A stretch of DNA of 13,327 nt from an uncultured Oribacterium sp. (GCA_934270345.1 CAKQPT010000047.1:1-13327); one strand, 5' to 3'; counted from the first letter of the stretch, positions 1 to 7,346 are shown. Numbers and translations: made by a program. The notes: generated from the sequence alone by a model not told the origin.

Positions 1-64
1 CGTCGCCTTTGTGATATCATCCTTCTAGCAACCAATCTTAAGTTGACGTTGGGTTGACGACATT

Positions 65-77
65 GGGGTCAGACCCC
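65..77. repeat. GGGGTCAGACCCC near-palindromic repeat, copy 1
   Basis: This is a 13-base near-palindrome (one central base unpaired) lying 19 bases before the aldo/keto reductase start. The same word recurs at 4121-4133 and 4173-4185, and a decayed copy lies at 10450-10461, always between genes. A CTTAAG hexamer at 37-42 precedes it, as at the other loci. The word resembles REP-type sequences mobilised by RAYT transposases, but no such gene is in the window. The leader at 42-58 also holds two copies of GTTGACG ten bases apart. No convincing -10 box follows either. Confidence 0.6.
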
Positions 78-96
78 GATCAGTGGAGGAAAAATC

Positions 97-1044
97 ATGC
101 GATATAAGACGTTTGGCAAGACGGGGCTGGAGGTTTCGGAGCTGTGTCTCGGCACCTGGGGCATCGGTGGTGCGGGCTGGGATCAGAATCCGGAGGAGAC
201 GAAGATGGATGCGATCCGGGCGTCGTTTGAGCAGGGCGTGAACATCTTCGATACGGCGCCGGCGTACAATGCGGGCGCGGCGGAGCGGATCCTGGGCGAG
301 ACGCTTGAGAAGATGGGCGTCCGGAAGGACGTGATTCTGTCAACGAAGTGCGGCAACGACTTCGTGAACGGCCAATACGTGCATTGCGGCAAGCGCGACC
401 ACATCCTCGCGCAGTGCGACGCGTCGCTTCGGAACCTCCGGACCGACTACATCGACCTGTACATCCTGCATTGGCCGCAGGACGATGCGACACCGGAAGA
501 GACGCTTGGGGCAATGATGGAGCTCAAAAAGGCGGGCAAGGTCCGTTTCCTCGGTCTCTCCAACCACAGTGTGGCGCAGATGGAGGAGGCCGCGAAGTAT
601 GCGGACATCGATTTCATCCAGGTGCAGTATTCCATGCTGGAGCGCGAGCGTGAGGTGGAGATGCGCTACGCAGAGGCACACGGCATGGCGACGATGGGCT
701 ACGGCGTGCTCGGCGGCGGTTTACTCACCGGACGTTACCGCGAGCTCCGGACCTATGAGACCATGGACAGCCGGAACCGCTTCTACAAGTTCTTCCGCGA
801 GCCGGGCTGGAGCAAGGCGCAGAAGCTCCTCGGCGTGATGGACGAGATTTCCGCTGCACGCGGTGGCGTACCGCTTTCTGAAATCGCCGTAAACTGGGCA
901 CTTCAGAAGTCCTTCCTGACGACGGCCCTCTTCGGCACACAGCACCGCGCCCGCGCGATCGAGAACTGCCACGCCCTCGACTGGACCCTCAGCGACGCTG
1001 AAGTCGCGAAGCTCGACCAGGCACTGGTGGACTTCGAAATCTGA
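97..1044 (+). CDS. Aldo/keto reductase
   Basis: A cytosolic NAD(P)H-dependent oxidoreductase of 315 residues, the usual size for the aldo/keto reductase family, which reduces carbonyls to alcohols on a TIM barrel. The N-terminus has the typical RYKTFGKTGLEVSELCLGTW strand-turn-strand. The catalytic tetrad is visible as Asp52 and Tyr57 (in FDTAPAYNAG), Lys84 (in STKCG) and His125 (in YILHWPQ). GLSNHS at about 153-158 and the QVQYSMLERE segment near 175-184 are also family hallmarks. The start is set by AGTGGAGG ten bases upstream. The gene stands alone, with no partner suggesting a substrate. The physiological substrate cannot be told from sequence. The family is certain, the specific reaction is not. 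Confidence 0.93.
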   Translation: MRYKTFGKTGLEVSELCLGTWGIGGAGWDQNPEETKMDAIRASFEQGVNIFDTAPAYNAGAAERILGETLEKMGVRKDVILSTKCGNDFVNGQYVHCGKRDHILAQCDASLRNLRTDYIDLYILHWPQDDATPEETLGAMMELKKAGKVRFLGLSNHSVAQMEEAAKYADIDFIQVQYSMLEREREVEMRYAEAHGMATMGYGVLGGGLLTGRYRELRTYETMDSRNRFYKFFREPGWSKAQKLLGVMDEISAARGGVPLSEIAVNWALQKSFLTTALFGTQHRARAIENCHALDWTLSDAEVAKLDQALVDFEI

Positions 1045-1112
1045 CGCGCAGCCACCCGCGCCGAGGCCGCCTGCATTGGCCTGAAGCAGTGAGGCATATT
1101 ACTATACAGAAT

Positions 1113-1363
1113 TTCAGGTCAGATACGGGCCCCGGAGGGATGGCAGCAGAAGTCATACGAAGAGGTCGTGAAGAATCAAGTCGGGTTCCCTTAGTGGCAC
1201 TTGGTGTCATCTCTCCTTGGAACCCTCTGTCAACGCTGAGTTTTCATAAAGAAAACTCAGCGATTGCAGAGGGCCTAGTGCCACTTAGGGGTCCCGACTT
1301 AGAGTCTTCCGAGCTCGGAGTACTGTACTTCTGCAGCCATCCCTCCGGGCCGCTTTGCCTGAA
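1113..1363. other. Long multi-block inverted repeat (candidate structured RNA or MITE-like element)
   Basis: The two halves pair in ordered blocks. TTCAGG at 1113-1118 pairs with 1358-1363. 1131-1153 pairs with 1327-1349 at 22 of 23 positions. AAGTCGGG at 1178-1185 pairs perfectly with 1293-1300. CCCTTAGTGGCACT at 1188-1201 pairs with 1277-1290 with one mismatch. CCCTCTG at 1223-1229 pairs with 1267-1273. The apical stem 1234-1245 with 1251-1262 is 12 perfect base pairs around an ATAAA loop. Between the first and second long stems each strand carries its own small hairpin: ACGA/TCGT at 1157-1169 and the palindrome TCCGAGCTCGGA at 1308-1319. Drawn out, this gives a four-way junction. The left arm has an extra unpaired 21 bases at 1202-1222. 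No T-run follows on either strand, so it is not an ordinary terminator. Strand and function are unknown. Confidence 0.75.
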
Positions 1364-1607
1364 GTCGAAAAAATGGCGAAAACAGCCCCCGAAAAAAATT
1401 CAGATTTGGTGAATCTTTAAGCCGAAAAAGGACTACCATATAGGGCGTTACAGATAGTTGTCTGTGCACCGTACCATCACGGCCCTTACATCCTGTAAGA
1501 GCAGAAATCTTTCGCGGGAAATTTGCCGGGGATGTTACGATGTTTCTGCCGCGCCCACCGCGGGCGAGGATTACGTCAGGTGGCAGAAGCCACAGAAAGA
1601 GGTAGTT
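1364..1607. other. Gap before rplY; little recognisable
   Basis: The first part (1366-1432) is A-rich. A small perfect hairpin, CTTACA-TCC-TGTAAG, lies at 1485-1499. I see no clear promoter: CTTTAA (1415-1420) followed 16 bases later by CATATA (1437-1442) is the best pair and is weak. An open frame extends the L25 gene upstream through 1458-1607, but its sequence does not resemble the family. The ribosome binding site sits only before 1608. Confidence 0.4.
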
Positions 1608-2258
1608 ATGGAGACATTACAGGCTAAGACAAGAGATCTGAGCGTCAAGGGAAAGAAGCTTAGACGGGAAGGTTATGCGACCGGTTCGATCAGTGGTAAG
1701 GCAATGAAGGAGTCCCTTGCGATCATCATGACGCAGAAGGACCTCGGCATGTTCTTCCAGGATCACCACGTCGGTTCCGAGGCAGAGCTTTCGGTCGATG
1801 GTACGCAGTATTCCGTTCTGATCAAGAGTGTCGACTATGATGCCATGAAGCGTCAGTATGTCGATGTTACATTCCAGCAGCTGCTGAACGATGAGAAGAT
1901 TCACTCGAAGGCAGTCATCGAGTTCGTCAATGCAGAGAAGGCACAGGGCTTCCTGACGAAGACCTGCGAGGAAGTCGAGTTCGTCGGCTATCCGAAGGAC
2001 CTCGTCGATCATATCGTGATCGATCTTGCAAAGTATCCGGTCGGTACGAGACTGACCGTCGGTGACCTCGACATCGCGAAGGAAGGCAAGCTCGACATCA
2101 AGACACCGCTCACCGATACCGTGCTTCACGTAACCGCACATCAGCACGGCAAGGCAGCCGAGGTTGATGAGCCGGAGGCACCGGCAGAGAAGGAGCTGGT
2201 GACACCGGCGACCAAGGAAGCCGCTGCACTCGCTGCGAAGGAAGCTTCAAATAAATAA
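1608..2258 (+). CDS. rplY: 50S ribosomal protein L25 (CTC/TL5 family)
   Basis: A 5S rRNA-binding protein of the large ribosomal subunit; family members with the extra C-terminal domain are known as TL5 or general stress protein CTC. The protein is 216 residues. Residues 1 to about 90 form the L25 beta-barrel, opening METLQAKTRDLSVKGKKLRR. Residues from about 95 to 183 match the CTC domain, with the typical EEVEFVGYPKDLVDHIVIDL and VGTRLTVGDL segments. The last 33 residues are an Ala/Glu/Lys-rich tail, common and variable in this family. The start is chosen for AGAAAGAGG upstream and because homology begins there. The gene is monocistronic, with a strong terminator after it. No stress-sigma promoter could be made out. 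Confidence 0.9.
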   Translation: METLQAKTRDLSVKGKKLRREGYATGSISGKAMKESLAIIMTQKDLGMFFQDHHVGSEAELSVDGTQYSVLIKSVDYDAMKRQYVDVTFQQLLNDEKIHSKAVIEFVNAEKAQGFLTKTCEEVEFVGYPKDLVDHIVIDLAKYPVGTRLTVGDLDIAKEGKLDIKTPLTDTVLHVTAHQHGKAAEVDEPEAPAEKELVTPATKEAAALAAKEASNK

Positions 2259-2287
2259 TTCCGTCTAAATACAGAATCTGCTAGAAT

Positions 2288-2323
2288 ATCCCGTGTGGAC
2301 CGAGTGTCCACGCGGGATTTTTT
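2288..2323 (+). terminator. Rho-independent terminator after rplY
   Basis: A 13-base-pair stem (ATCCCGTGTGGAC with GTCCACGCGGGAT, one G-T wobble) closes on a short loop and runs into six T residues. It starts 30 bases after the L25 stop and ends 15 bases before the ABC transporter start. The transporter must therefore depend on read-through or on a promoter I cannot see. Confidence 0.92.
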
Positions 2324-2338
2324 AAAAGCAGGTGATGT

Positions 2339-4108
2339 ATGGAACTTCAGAATCAGAACACGACGCAAAAGGACTTCCGGAAATGGTCGGAACTCCGGAT
2401 TTTTCTCTCGTACTTCCGGCCGCACCGGAAGCTGTTTTACCTCGACATGGTCAGCGCGCTGGCGATCGCGGTGATCGACCTCGCCTTTCCGGCGGTGTCG
2501 CGCTGGTGCATGTACACGCTGCTCCCGGCGAACGCCTGGCGCACCTTCTGGACGGTGATGGCCGTCGTGACCGCCGCCTACGTGCTGCGCTCCGTGTTTT
2601 ACTACGTGATCACGTACTGGGGCCACAACTTCGGCGCGCGCGTCGAGGCCGACATCCGCCGCGACCTGTTCCGGCACATTCAGGAGCTGAACTACAGTTT
2701 CTTCGACCATAACCGCGTCGGCCAGCTCATGAGCCGCCTCACGACGGACCTGTTCGACGTGACGGAGATGGCGCACCACGCCCCGGAGGACATCTTCATC
2801 AGCTCGGTGACGATCATCGGCGCGCTCATCATCATGTTCACCATCCAGTGGCGGCTCGCCCTGGTGCTTACGTTAATGCTACCGGTCTTTCTGTTTGTGG
2901 TGCTGCGCTGCCGTTTCCACATGCGCGACGCCTCGCGCAGGGTGAAGTCGACGGTTTCCCTGATCAACACCGAGTTCGAGTCGGGCCTGTCCGGCATCCG
3001 GACGGCGAAGGCCTTCGCGAACGAGGGGGAGGAGCTCGAGAAGTTTGAGAAGGCCAATGCAGGCTACCGGAGCGCGAAGTTCGGGTTCCACCGCGCGATG
3101 GCGGAATTTCATTCGACGATGGAGTTCTGCCTCTGCATGATGTCCGTGGTGGTCATCGCGGTCGGTGGGGCCCTCATCATGAACGATCAGCTCACCGTCA
3201 TTGACCTGATCGCGTTCAGCATGTACGTGTCGGCTTTCGTGAATCCGATCCGGAAGCTCGCGAATACCTCGGAGGTGATCGCGAACGGTACGGCGGGGCT
3301 GCACCGCTTCGTGGAGCTGATGCGGGCCGAGCCGGAGCTCCGGGACAGCCCGGGGGCGCTCGCGCTCGAGAACGTGCAGGGCGACATCCGCGTGGACCAC
3401 GTGTCCTTCGCGTACCAGAAGGGGCAGGGCATCCTGCACGACGTGTCGCTTGACATCCGGCCGGGCGAGACCGTGGCCTTCGTCGGTTCCTCCGGCGGCG
3501 GCAAGACGACGCTCAGCCAGCTGATTCCGCGCTTCTACGACGTCACGGATGGCGCGATCTACCTCGACGGGCACGATGTCCGCATGGTGACGCAGGAGTC
3601 CCTGCACCAGAACATCGGCGTCGTCTCGCAGGATGTATTCCTTTTCGCTGGAAGCATTGCCGACAATATCCGCTACGGTCGCCTCGATGCGACGATGGAA
3701 GAGGTGATGCTTGCGGCCGCGAAGGCGGAGATCGCGGACGACATCGCAGCGATGCCGGAAGGCTATCAGACCAATGTCGGCGAGCGGGGTGTCCTGCTCT
3801 CCGGTGGTCAGAAGCAGCGGATCTCCATCGCGCGGATCTTCCTGAAGAACCCGCCGGTGCTGATCCTCGATGAGGCGACCTCCGCGCTCGACAGCGTGAC
3901 GGAGGCCCGCATCCAGGCGACCTTCGAGAAGCTGTCCCAGGGCCGCACCACCATCGTCATCGCGCACCGCCTCGCGACCGTGAAGAACGCGGACCGCATC
4001 GCCGTCATCGACGACGGCCGCATCATCGAGCTCGGCAGCCACGACGAGCTCATGGCCCGGAACGGCGCCTACGCCGCCCTGGTGCGCACCCAGGAACTCA
4101 AGTCTTAA
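2339..4108 (+). CDS. ABC exporter, membrane and ATPase domains in one chain
   Basis: A 589-residue half-transporter of the MsbA/multidrug exporter type, expected to dimerise in the cytoplasmic membrane and drive efflux with ATP. Residues 20 to about 320 are the six-helix type 1 exporter domain. The nucleotide-binding domain starts near 345 and has Walker A GSSGGGKTT (383-391), Q-loop VVSQDVFLFAG, signature LSGGQ (487-491), Walker B VLILDEATSALD with Glu512, and H-loop His543. All catalytic elements are intact. AGGTG precedes the ATG by five bases. A second GTG/ATG a few bases upstream is in another frame. There is no adjacent partner half-transporter, so a homodimer is likely. The substrate is unknown. 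The last two codons and the stop (KS*) lie in the TCTTAAGA repeat. Confidence 0.92.
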   Translation: MELQNQNTTQKDFRKWSELRIFLSYFRPHRKLFYLDMVSALAIAVIDLAFPAVSRWCMYTLLPANAWRTFWTVMAVVTAAYVLRSVFYYVITYWGHNFGARVEADIRRDLFRHIQELNYSFFDHNRVGQLMSRLTTDLFDVTEMAHHAPEDIFISSVTIIGALIIMFTIQWRLALVLTLMLPVFLFVVLRCRFHMRDASRRVKSTVSLINTEFESGLSGIRTAKAFANEGEELEKFEKANAGYRSAKFGFHRAMAEFHSTMEFCLCMMSVVVIAVGGALIMNDQLTVIDLIAFSMYVSAFVNPIRKLANTSEVIANGTAGLHRFVELMRAEPELRDSPGALALENVQGDIRVDHVSFAYQKGQGILHDVSLDIRPGETVAFVGSSGGGKTTLSQLIPRFYDVTDGAIYLDGHDVRMVTQESLHQNIGVVSQDVFLFAGSIADNIRYGRLDATMEEVMLAAAKAEIADDIAAMPEGYQTNVGERGVLLSGGQKQRISIARIFLKNPPVLILDEATSALDSVTEARIQATFEKLSQGRTTIVIAHRLATVKNADRIAVIDDGRIIELGSHDELMARNGAYAALVRTQELKS

Positions 4109-4185
4109 GAATTTCGTAAGGGGGTCTGACCCCATTAAATTTTTATAAACTGAATCTAAACAAAAAGTTTATGGGGTCAGACCCC
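4103..4185. repeat. Composite gene-end repeat: TCTTAAGAATTTCGTAA plus an inverted pair of GGGGTCAGACCCC
   Basis: TCTTAAGA (4103-4110) contains the stop codon of the ABC gene and extends to ATTTCGTAAG. GGGGTCTGACCCC follows at 4121-4133 and its exact reverse complement lies at 4173-4185. Including the flanking A/T, the two copies form a 14-base-pair perfect stem. ATAAAC (4145-4150) and GTTTAT (4167-4172) continue the pairing inside. The structure may terminate or insulate the transporter transcript, though no T-run follows 4185. Confidence 0.7.
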
Positions 4186-4269
4186 TGTGCGCGGGCGGGA
4201 GGCGATTGTCTGCCCGGCGGAGACATTGGCATAAGGGCGGAAAGCCCGTGAATAGAAGAGGTGAATGAA

Positions 4270-4815
4270 ATGATTTTATATGATGGACGGCCGGCGACGG
4301 CGGAGGGCCGTGAGCCGAAGGAGATGCGGGTGTATGATCTGCTTGATTCGCTGGGGATCGCGTACCAGCGGACGGATCATGCGCCGGCGACGACGATGGA
4401 GGTGTGCGAGGTGATCGACGCGGTGCTGGACTGCCTGATCTGCAAGAACCTGTTTCTCTGCAATCGCCAGCAGACGGAGTTTTACCTGCTGATGATGCCG
4501 GGCGACAAGGTCTTCAAGACGAAAGAGCTGTCGCACCAGATCGGCTCCGCGCGCCTGAGCTTCGCGAAGGAGGAGCAGATGATGGAGTTCCTCGAGATCC
4601 ACCCGGGCGCGGTGAGCATCATGGGGCTCATGAACGACAAGGAGAATCACATGCAGCTGCTGGTCGACGAGGACGTCCTGAAGGGCGAGTACGTCGGCTG
4701 CCACCCGTGCGTGAACACCTCGTCGCTGAAGCTGCGGACCGCGGACGTCTTCGGGAAGTACCTCGAGGCCGTGCACCACGATTATCGCGTGGTGAAGCTG
4801 GTCGGCGAGGAGTGA
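4270..4815 (+). CDS. YbaK/ProX-type aminoacyl-tRNA deacylase
   Basis: Cytosolic trans-editing enzymes of this family hydrolyse mischarged tRNA; the ProX/PrdX branch removes Ala from tRNA-Pro. This copy has 181 residues, a normal size for a stand-alone member. Visible signatures are Lys59 in CKNLFLCN, MPGDK (76-80), GSARLSFA (92-99), HPGAVSIMGLMND (111-123) and CHPCVNTSSLKL (144-155). The last is the form seen in clostridial 'YbaK/prolyl-tRNA synthetase associated' proteins. The start is the ATG at 4270, with GAAGAGGTG seven bases upstream. An in-frame GTG at 4261 lies within that ribosome site. Its stop is 22 bases before the flavoprotein start, so co-transcription is likely. Which mischarged tRNA it edits is inferred, not shown. 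Confidence 0.85.
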   Translation: MILYDGRPATAEGREPKEMRVYDLLDSLGIAYQRTDHAPATTMEVCEVIDAVLDCLICKNLFLCNRQQTEFYLLMMPGDKVFKTKELSHQIGSARLSFAKEEQMMEFLEIHPGAVSIMGLMNDKENHMQLLVDEDVLKGEYVGCHPCVNTSSLKLRTADVFGKYLEAVHHDYRVVKLVGEE

Positions 4816-4837
4816 TCAATTTATATGGAGGTAGAAC

Positions 4838-5458
4838 ATGAAGGTTTTAATGCTGAACGGAAGTCCGAAAGCAGATGGTAATACGAATCGTGCGCTCACG
4901 GAGATCGGCGAGCAGCTGAAGAAGGAGGGCATCGATTATGAGATCTTCCAGATCGGCGGGCAGGCAATCCGGGACTGCATCGGCTGTGGCCAGTGCACGG
5001 AGAAGGGCTGTGTGTTTGATGATGATGTGACGAATGCCTTCATCGCGAAGGCGAAGGAAGCGGATGGCTTCATCTTCGGTACGCCGGTGTACTATGCGCA
5101 TCCGAGCGGACGGATCCAGTCGCTGCTCGACCGTGCGTTCTACTGCGGCGGCGCAGCGTTCGCCTTCAAGCCGGGCGCAGCGGTCGCGGTCGCGAGACGT
5201 GCCGGCACGACCGCCTCTGTCGATGTGCTCGAGAAGTACTTTGGTATCACGAACATGCCGACCGTGCCATCCACCTACTGGAATGTCGCGCATGGCGGTG
5301 CGCCGGGTGAAGCCGCGCAGGACCTCGAGGGTATGCAGACGATGCGGAACCTCGCCCGCAACATGGCGTGGATGCTGAAGTGCATCGAAGCCGGACGGAA
5401 GGCGGGCATCGAGCACCCGGAGGTGGAGAAGGGGACCCGCACGAATTTCATCCGCTGA
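4838..5458 (+). CDS. NAD(P)H-dependent FMN reductase / iron-sulfur flavoprotein
   Basis: A 206-residue flavodoxin-fold protein of the FMN-reductase family, probably a cytosolic redox carrier or reductase. The FMN phosphate loop is GSPKADGNT (8-16), and GTPVYYAHPSG (81-91) is the second flavin-binding loop. Four cysteines at 47, 50, 53 and 58 (in CIGCGQCTEKGC) match the compact 4Fe-4S motif of Isf-type iron-sulfur flavoproteins of anaerobes. GGAGG lies eight bases before the ATG. The gene follows the deacylase with only a short gap. No terminator is visible before the AT-rich region after it. The electron acceptor is unknown. Confidence 0.88.
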   Translation: MKVLMLNGSPKADGNTNRALTEIGEQLKKEGIDYEIFQIGGQAIRDCIGCGQCTEKGCVFDDDVTNAFIAKAKEADGFIFGTPVYYAHPSGRIQSLLDRAFYCGGAAFAFKPGAAVAVARRAGTTASVDVLEKYFGITNMPTVPSTYWNVAHGGAPGEAAQDLEGMQTMRNLARNMAWMLKCIEAGRKAGIEHPEVEKGTRTNFIR

Positions 5459-5502
5459 ATTAAAAATTTTTATATACGCGACAACATAAATTAAAAATCC
5501 AC

Positions 5503-5531
5503 TTGCATAGAACCTGTACTTATGGTAGTGT
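5503..5531 (+). promoter_or_regulatory. Possible promoter of the glycine riboswitch transcript
   Basis: TTGCAT (5503-5508), a 17-base spacer and TAGTGT (5526-5531) lie about 50 bases before the aptamer. A 40-base AT-rich tract upstream could act as an UP element. The small dyad TGGTA-GTGT-TACCA (5523-5536) overlaps the -10 box and could be an operator. Both boxes are imperfect. Confidence 0.35.
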
Positions 5532-5579
5532 TACCACATTGTTAACCCGTTGAAGTGTTAGGAATCGCGAGAAACCGAA

Positions 5580-5670
5580 CATGGAGGGCGCTTTGGAGAA
5601 TTCCATTCAGTTGGATGCCGAAGGTGTAAGGTGCGTGTGCGCCGAATCTCTCAGGCAAAAGAACGAAGCT
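5580..5670 (+). promoter_or_regulatory. Glycine riboswitch, single aptamer
   Basis: Core elements of the glycine riboswitch appear in order: TTTGGAGA (5592-5599), GCCGAAGGTGTAA (5617-5629), and AATCTCTCAGGCAAAAGAAC near the 3' end (5645-5664). CTTTG (5591-5595) can close the basal stem with CAAAAG (5656-5661). I see only one aptamer. The hairpin TGTAC-ATCGTC-GTACA at 5690-5705 may be the remnant helix typical of singlet glycine aptamers. The aptamer lies about 150 bases before an AGCS amino-acid symporter, a known target class for this riboswitch. Confidence 0.9.
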
Positions 5671-5725
5671 GCAAGTGAACATATCGGGTGTACATCGTCG
5701 TACATGCCTCTTTATTTGCGTAGAA

Positions 5726-5775
5726 GTTCTTGAGCCTGCCGGAAACGGAAGGCTCTTTCTTATTTTTATTTTTTC
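5726..5775 (+). terminator. Riboswitch expression platform: terminator with competing antiterminator
   Basis: The terminator stem GAGCCTGCCG / CGGAAGGCTC (5732-5755, one mismatch) with a GAAA loop is followed by a long T-rich tract. Just before it GTTCTT (5726-5731), together with GCCTG (5734-5738) of the terminator's own 5' arm, can instead pair with CAGGC (5652-5656) and AAGAAC (5659-5664) of the aptamer. Those aptamer bases include the 3' side of the basal stem. Ligand binding should lock them in the aptamer and let the terminator form. Glycine is therefore predicted to switch expression off. Confidence 0.8.
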
Positions 5776-5819
5776 TCCGAAGTGACAGCACATCATGATT
5801 TATCAGGGGGTTCTACATT

Positions 5820-7196
5820 ATGCTGCTATCACTTGTCCAGACGATCAATTCCTATCTGTCCGACTACGTGCTCGTGATCCTGCTTCTCGGCGTGGGTCTC
5901 TGGTACTCCATCCGGACCGGCTTCGCGCAGATCCGCTACTTCGGCTACGGCATGAAGAAGACCTTCGGTGAGCTCAGCCTCTCCGGTAAAAAGCACGCCG
6001 CCGGCATGTCGTCCTTCCAGGCGCTCGCAACCGCCATCGCCGCGCAGGTCGGCACCGGTAACATCGTCGGCGCGAGTGGTGCGATCCTCACCGGCGGCCC
6101 GGGCGCGATCTTCTGGATGTGGGTCATCGCCTTCTTCGGCATGGCGACCATCTACGCGGAGGCGATCCTTGCGCAGGAGACGAGAGTGGTCCGTGAGGAC
6201 GGCAGTATCCACGGCGGCCCGGTCTACTATATCACGACCGCATTCCGCGGTCCCTTCGGCCAATTCCTCGCCCGCTTCTTCGCGGTGGCGATCATCCTCG
6301 CGCTCGGCTTTTTCGGCTGCATGGTGCAGTCCAACTCCATCGGCTCGACGATCAGTACCGCCTTCGGTGTGCCGTCGTGGATCGTCGGCATTGCCCTCGT
6401 GATCTTCTGCGGTGCCATCTTTATCGGTGACGTCAAGCGCCTCGCGTCCGTGACGGAAAAGGTCGTGCCGGTGATGGCGCTCGTGTTCCTGATCGGTGGC
6501 CTCGCGGTGCTCATCATCCGCATCCAGTACCTGCCGGCGACCTTCGCGATGATTTTCCGCTACGCCTTCCAGCCGCAGGCCATCATCGGCGGCGGTTTCG
6601 GTTACGCGCTGAAGACGGCGATCAGCCAGGGTGCGAAGCGCGGTCTCTTTTCGAACGAGGCCGGTATGGGTTCGACCCCGCATGCGCATGCGCTGGCCAA
6701 TGTCTCCTGCCCGCATGAGCAGGGTGTGGTCGCGATGGTCGGTGTTTTTATCGACACCTATGTGGTGCTGACCCTGAACGCGCTGGTCATCATCTCGACG
6801 CTGTATACGAGTGACGGCATCCTCGCGGGCGGCGTGATCCCGGAGACCATCGGCAAGGCCAATCTCGCGCAGACTGCCTTCGGCACTGTCTTCGGCGAGC
6901 GCTTCGGTGCGATGTTCGTCGCGATCTGCCTCTTTTTCTTCGCCTTCTCGACGATCCTCAGCTGGAACCTCTTCGGAAAGATCAACGTGATCTGGCTCTT
7001 CGGCGACAAGGGCAGCCGCGTCTACACCCTGATCGCCCTCGTCTTCATCTTCCTCGGCACCCTGACCTCCAGCGACCTCGTGTGGGAGCTCTCCGACATG
7101 TTCAACCAGCTCATGGTCGTGCCGAACGTCATCGCCCTGTTCGCCCTCACCGCCCTCGTCGTGAAGAACGTGAACGCCGCGAAGTCTTCCTCTTAA
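5820..7196 (+). CDS. Sodium:alanine/glycine symporter, AGCS family
   Basis: A cytoplasmic-membrane carrier that imports alanine or glycine with sodium. It has 458 residues, normal for the family, with about ten to eleven hydrophobic segments. Signatures include QVGTGNIVGASGAI (76-89), an early helix segment where AGCS carriers bind substrate and sodium, and SNEAGMGSTPHAHA (278-291), the most conserved AGCS block. AGGGGG lies some ten bases before the ATG. Transcription is controlled by the glycine riboswitch in its leader, which argues that glycine is a real substrate. A terminator follows at 7242. The C-terminal AAKSSS and stop codon are encoded by a sequence repeated in non-coding DNA at 10416-10440. 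Confidence 0.95.
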   Translation: MLLSLVQTINSYLSDYVLVILLLGVGLWYSIRTGFAQIRYFGYGMKKTFGELSLSGKKHAAGMSSFQALATAIAAQVGTGNIVGASGAILTGGPGAIFWMWVIAFFGMATIYAEAILAQETRVVREDGSIHGGPVYYITTAFRGPFGQFLARFFAVAIILALGFFGCMVQSNSIGSTISTAFGVPSWIVGIALVIFCGAIFIGDVKRLASVTEKVVPVMALVFLIGGLAVLIIRIQYLPATFAMIFRYAFQPQAIIGGGFGYALKTAISQGAKRGLFSNEAGMGSTPHAHALANVSCPHEQGVVAMVGVFIDTYVVLTLNALVIISTLYTSDGILAGGVIPETIGKANLAQTAFGTVFGERFGAMFVAICLFFFAFSTILSWNLFGKINVIWLFGDKGSRVYTLIALVFIFLGTLTSSDLVWELSDMFNQLMVVPNVIALFALTALVVKNVNAAKSSS

Positions 7197-7200
7197 GAAT
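7176..7200 (+). repeat. Gene-end repeat at the symporter stop codon
   Basis: GCCGCGAAGTCTTC followed by CTCTTAAGAAT covers the last six codons and the stop of the symporter. It matches 10416-10440 at all but one base. The TCTTAAGA palindrome (7191-7198) includes the TAA. Confidence 0.75.
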
Positions 7201-7241
7201 GTCTTTCGGACGGCGACATCGTCTTCCGTATAAACTGAAAA

Positions 7242-7272
7242 GCTCTGGACTCGAGATGAGCCCAGAGTTTTT
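7242..7272 (+). terminator. Rho-independent terminator after the symporter
   Basis: CTCTGGACTC (7243-7252) and GAGCCCAGAG (7258-7267) form a ten-base stem with one mismatch and a five-base loop, followed by TTTTT. Confidence 0.88.
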
Positions 7273-7327
7273 GCTATCCAGTGATGAGCGGCCGAAGCGG
7301 GATTCCCTTCCGTTTACGCATCGGCCA

Positions 7328-7344
7328 TCTTAAGAAATTCGTAA
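7328..7344. repeat. TCTTAAGAAATTCGTAA gene-end repeat
   Basis: This is a near-identical copy of the word at 4103-4119 and 10431-10447, with one base changed. It lies between the convergent symporter and DUF4387 genes, just beyond the hairpin that ends the minus-strand operon. Confidence 0.65.
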
Positions 7345-7346
7345 AC

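Noticed and set aside
1113..1363. Retron msr-msd RNA
   Set aside because: The long stem is suggestive, but no reverse transcriptase gene lies nearby. Both flanks are an aldo/keto reductase and a ribosomal protein gene.
1089..1412. Open frame of 107 codons on the plus strand
   Set aside because: It runs straight through both arms of the long inverted repeat, has no ribosome site, and gives a sequence with no recognisable fold or family.
1458..1607. N-terminal extension of the L25 gene
   Set aside because: The open frame continues upstream, but the family's N-terminus begins at 1608, where a ribosome site is present.
2879..4135. Long minus-strand open frame opposite the ABC exporter
   Set aside because: This is the usual product of GC-biased third codon positions. 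The protein is His/Arg/Asp-rich and low in complexity, while the plus-strand gene has every ABC motif.
5523..5580. Second glycine aptamer upstream of the first
   Set aside because: No CCGAAGG or CUCUCAGG core is present between the promoter and the recognised aptamer.
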